Positions 4,959-5,110 of a stretch of DNA of 5,110 nt are shown piece by piece. Location: assembly GCA_030654205.1 (NCBI GenBank), contig JAURXW010000252.1, positions 1-5,110 on the forward strand. The letters run 5' to 3'. The position numbers and the translations under genes are program-made. Position 1 is the stretch's first letter. Every line of letters starts with the position of its first letter. The notes beneath the pieces were generated by a model. That model searched no databases, was not told the DNA's origin, and worked only from the letters and a program-made list of their open reading frames with translations. The DNA comes from Bacteriovorax sp. (GTDB lineage Bacteria > Bdellovibrionota > Bacteriovoracia > Bacteriovoracales > Bacteriovoracaceae).

Positions 4959-5110
4959 CTTATCGAGCGAACATGATCTAATAAATTGTGTTCGCGCTTA
5001 AATTGTCTAAGAGCAAATGATACGAAGATAGAGGCGATGATATAGGGAACTAAAAAGGCCACAGCAAGGCCCTTCGCTGTTATTAGAATTGGGATTTTAC
5101 GATCGACAAA
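4955..5110 (-). CDS. C-terminal 51 residues of an unidentified membrane protein (cut at right window edge)
   Basis: A minus-strand frame is open from the window end to TAA at 4957-4955, giving 51 residues. A strongly hydrophobic run, GLAVAFLVPYIIASIFVSFAL, spans roughly residues 14-34 and is interpreted as a transmembrane helix. The preceding PILITAKGL part is also apolar. After the helix comes the basic and polar tail RQFKREHNLLDHVRS, which the positive-inside rule would place in the cytoplasm. The stop codon overlaps that of tex, as expected for a true convergent gene end. The family is not recognisable from this tail. Possibilities include a transporter subunit or a membrane-anchored sensor. 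Start and full length lie outside the window. Confidence 0.65.
   Translation of the reverse strand, partial: FVDRKIPILITAKGLAVAFLVPYIIASIFVSFALRQFKREHNLLDHVRSIS
4967..4995. terminator. Hairpin past the tex stop, possible terminator or mRNA 3' end
   Basis: GCGAACATGAT (4967-4977) and ATTGTGTTCGC (4985-4995) pair over 11 positions (two G-U wobbles in the plus-strand RNA) around a seven-base loop. It begins nine bases after the tex stop. No U-tract follows on the plus strand, so it is not a classical intrinsic terminator; it may stabilise or define the tex mRNA 3' end. On the minus strand it falls within the last codons of the convergent membrane-protein gene. Confidence 0.45.

Overview
The window is AT-rich chromosomal DNA (under 40% G+C by eye) carrying ordinary bacterial housekeeping genes: tilS, a CAU-anticodon tRNA and tex. 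Between them lie a small Kazal-domain lipoprotein gene and an FAD-dependent oxidoreductase gene. Lipobox, Shine-Dalgarno sites and sigma70-type promoters indicate a Gram-negative-type bacterium. The gene mix and a divergent TilS are compatible with the Bdellovibrionota (Bacteriovorax-like lineages), but no marker here proves this. There is no mobile element, CRISPR array or obvious defence island.

Layout, left to right. At 1-945 on the minus strand is the N-terminal 315 residues of tRNA(Ile)-lysidine synthase, cut by the window edge. Its leader holds a seven-residue ORF with a strong Shine-Dalgarno that ends one base before the tilS start. At 1090-1166 on the plus strand is a complete CAU tRNA with encoded CCA, driven by a near-perfect promoter at 1045-1073. 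Forty bases further is a 95-residue Kazal-type lipoprotein gene (1207-1494). It meets the oxidoreductase gene (1484-2524, minus) tail to tail with an 11-base overlap. A 100-base divergent intergenic region with an operator-like inverted repeat separates that gene from tex (2625-4958, plus). Tex's stop codon overlaps the stop of a convergent, mostly off-window gene (4955 to beyond 5110, minus) for a membrane protein. A strong hairpin sits just past the tex stop. No gene-free stretch exceeds 300 bases.

Functional links. TilS modifies the CAU anticodon of tRNA-Ile2 so that it reads AUA, and the neighbouring tRNA also has a CAU anticodon. Its acceptor stem looks more like elongator tRNA-Met, the tRNA TilS must avoid. 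The second codon of the tilS leader ORF is AUA, the codon that depends on TilS, so translational feedback is conceivable but unproven. The other genes show no evident common pathway. The most rewarding items are the tilS leader and tRNA arrangement, the inverted repeat in front of tex, and a strong excess of the tetranucleotide GGCC.
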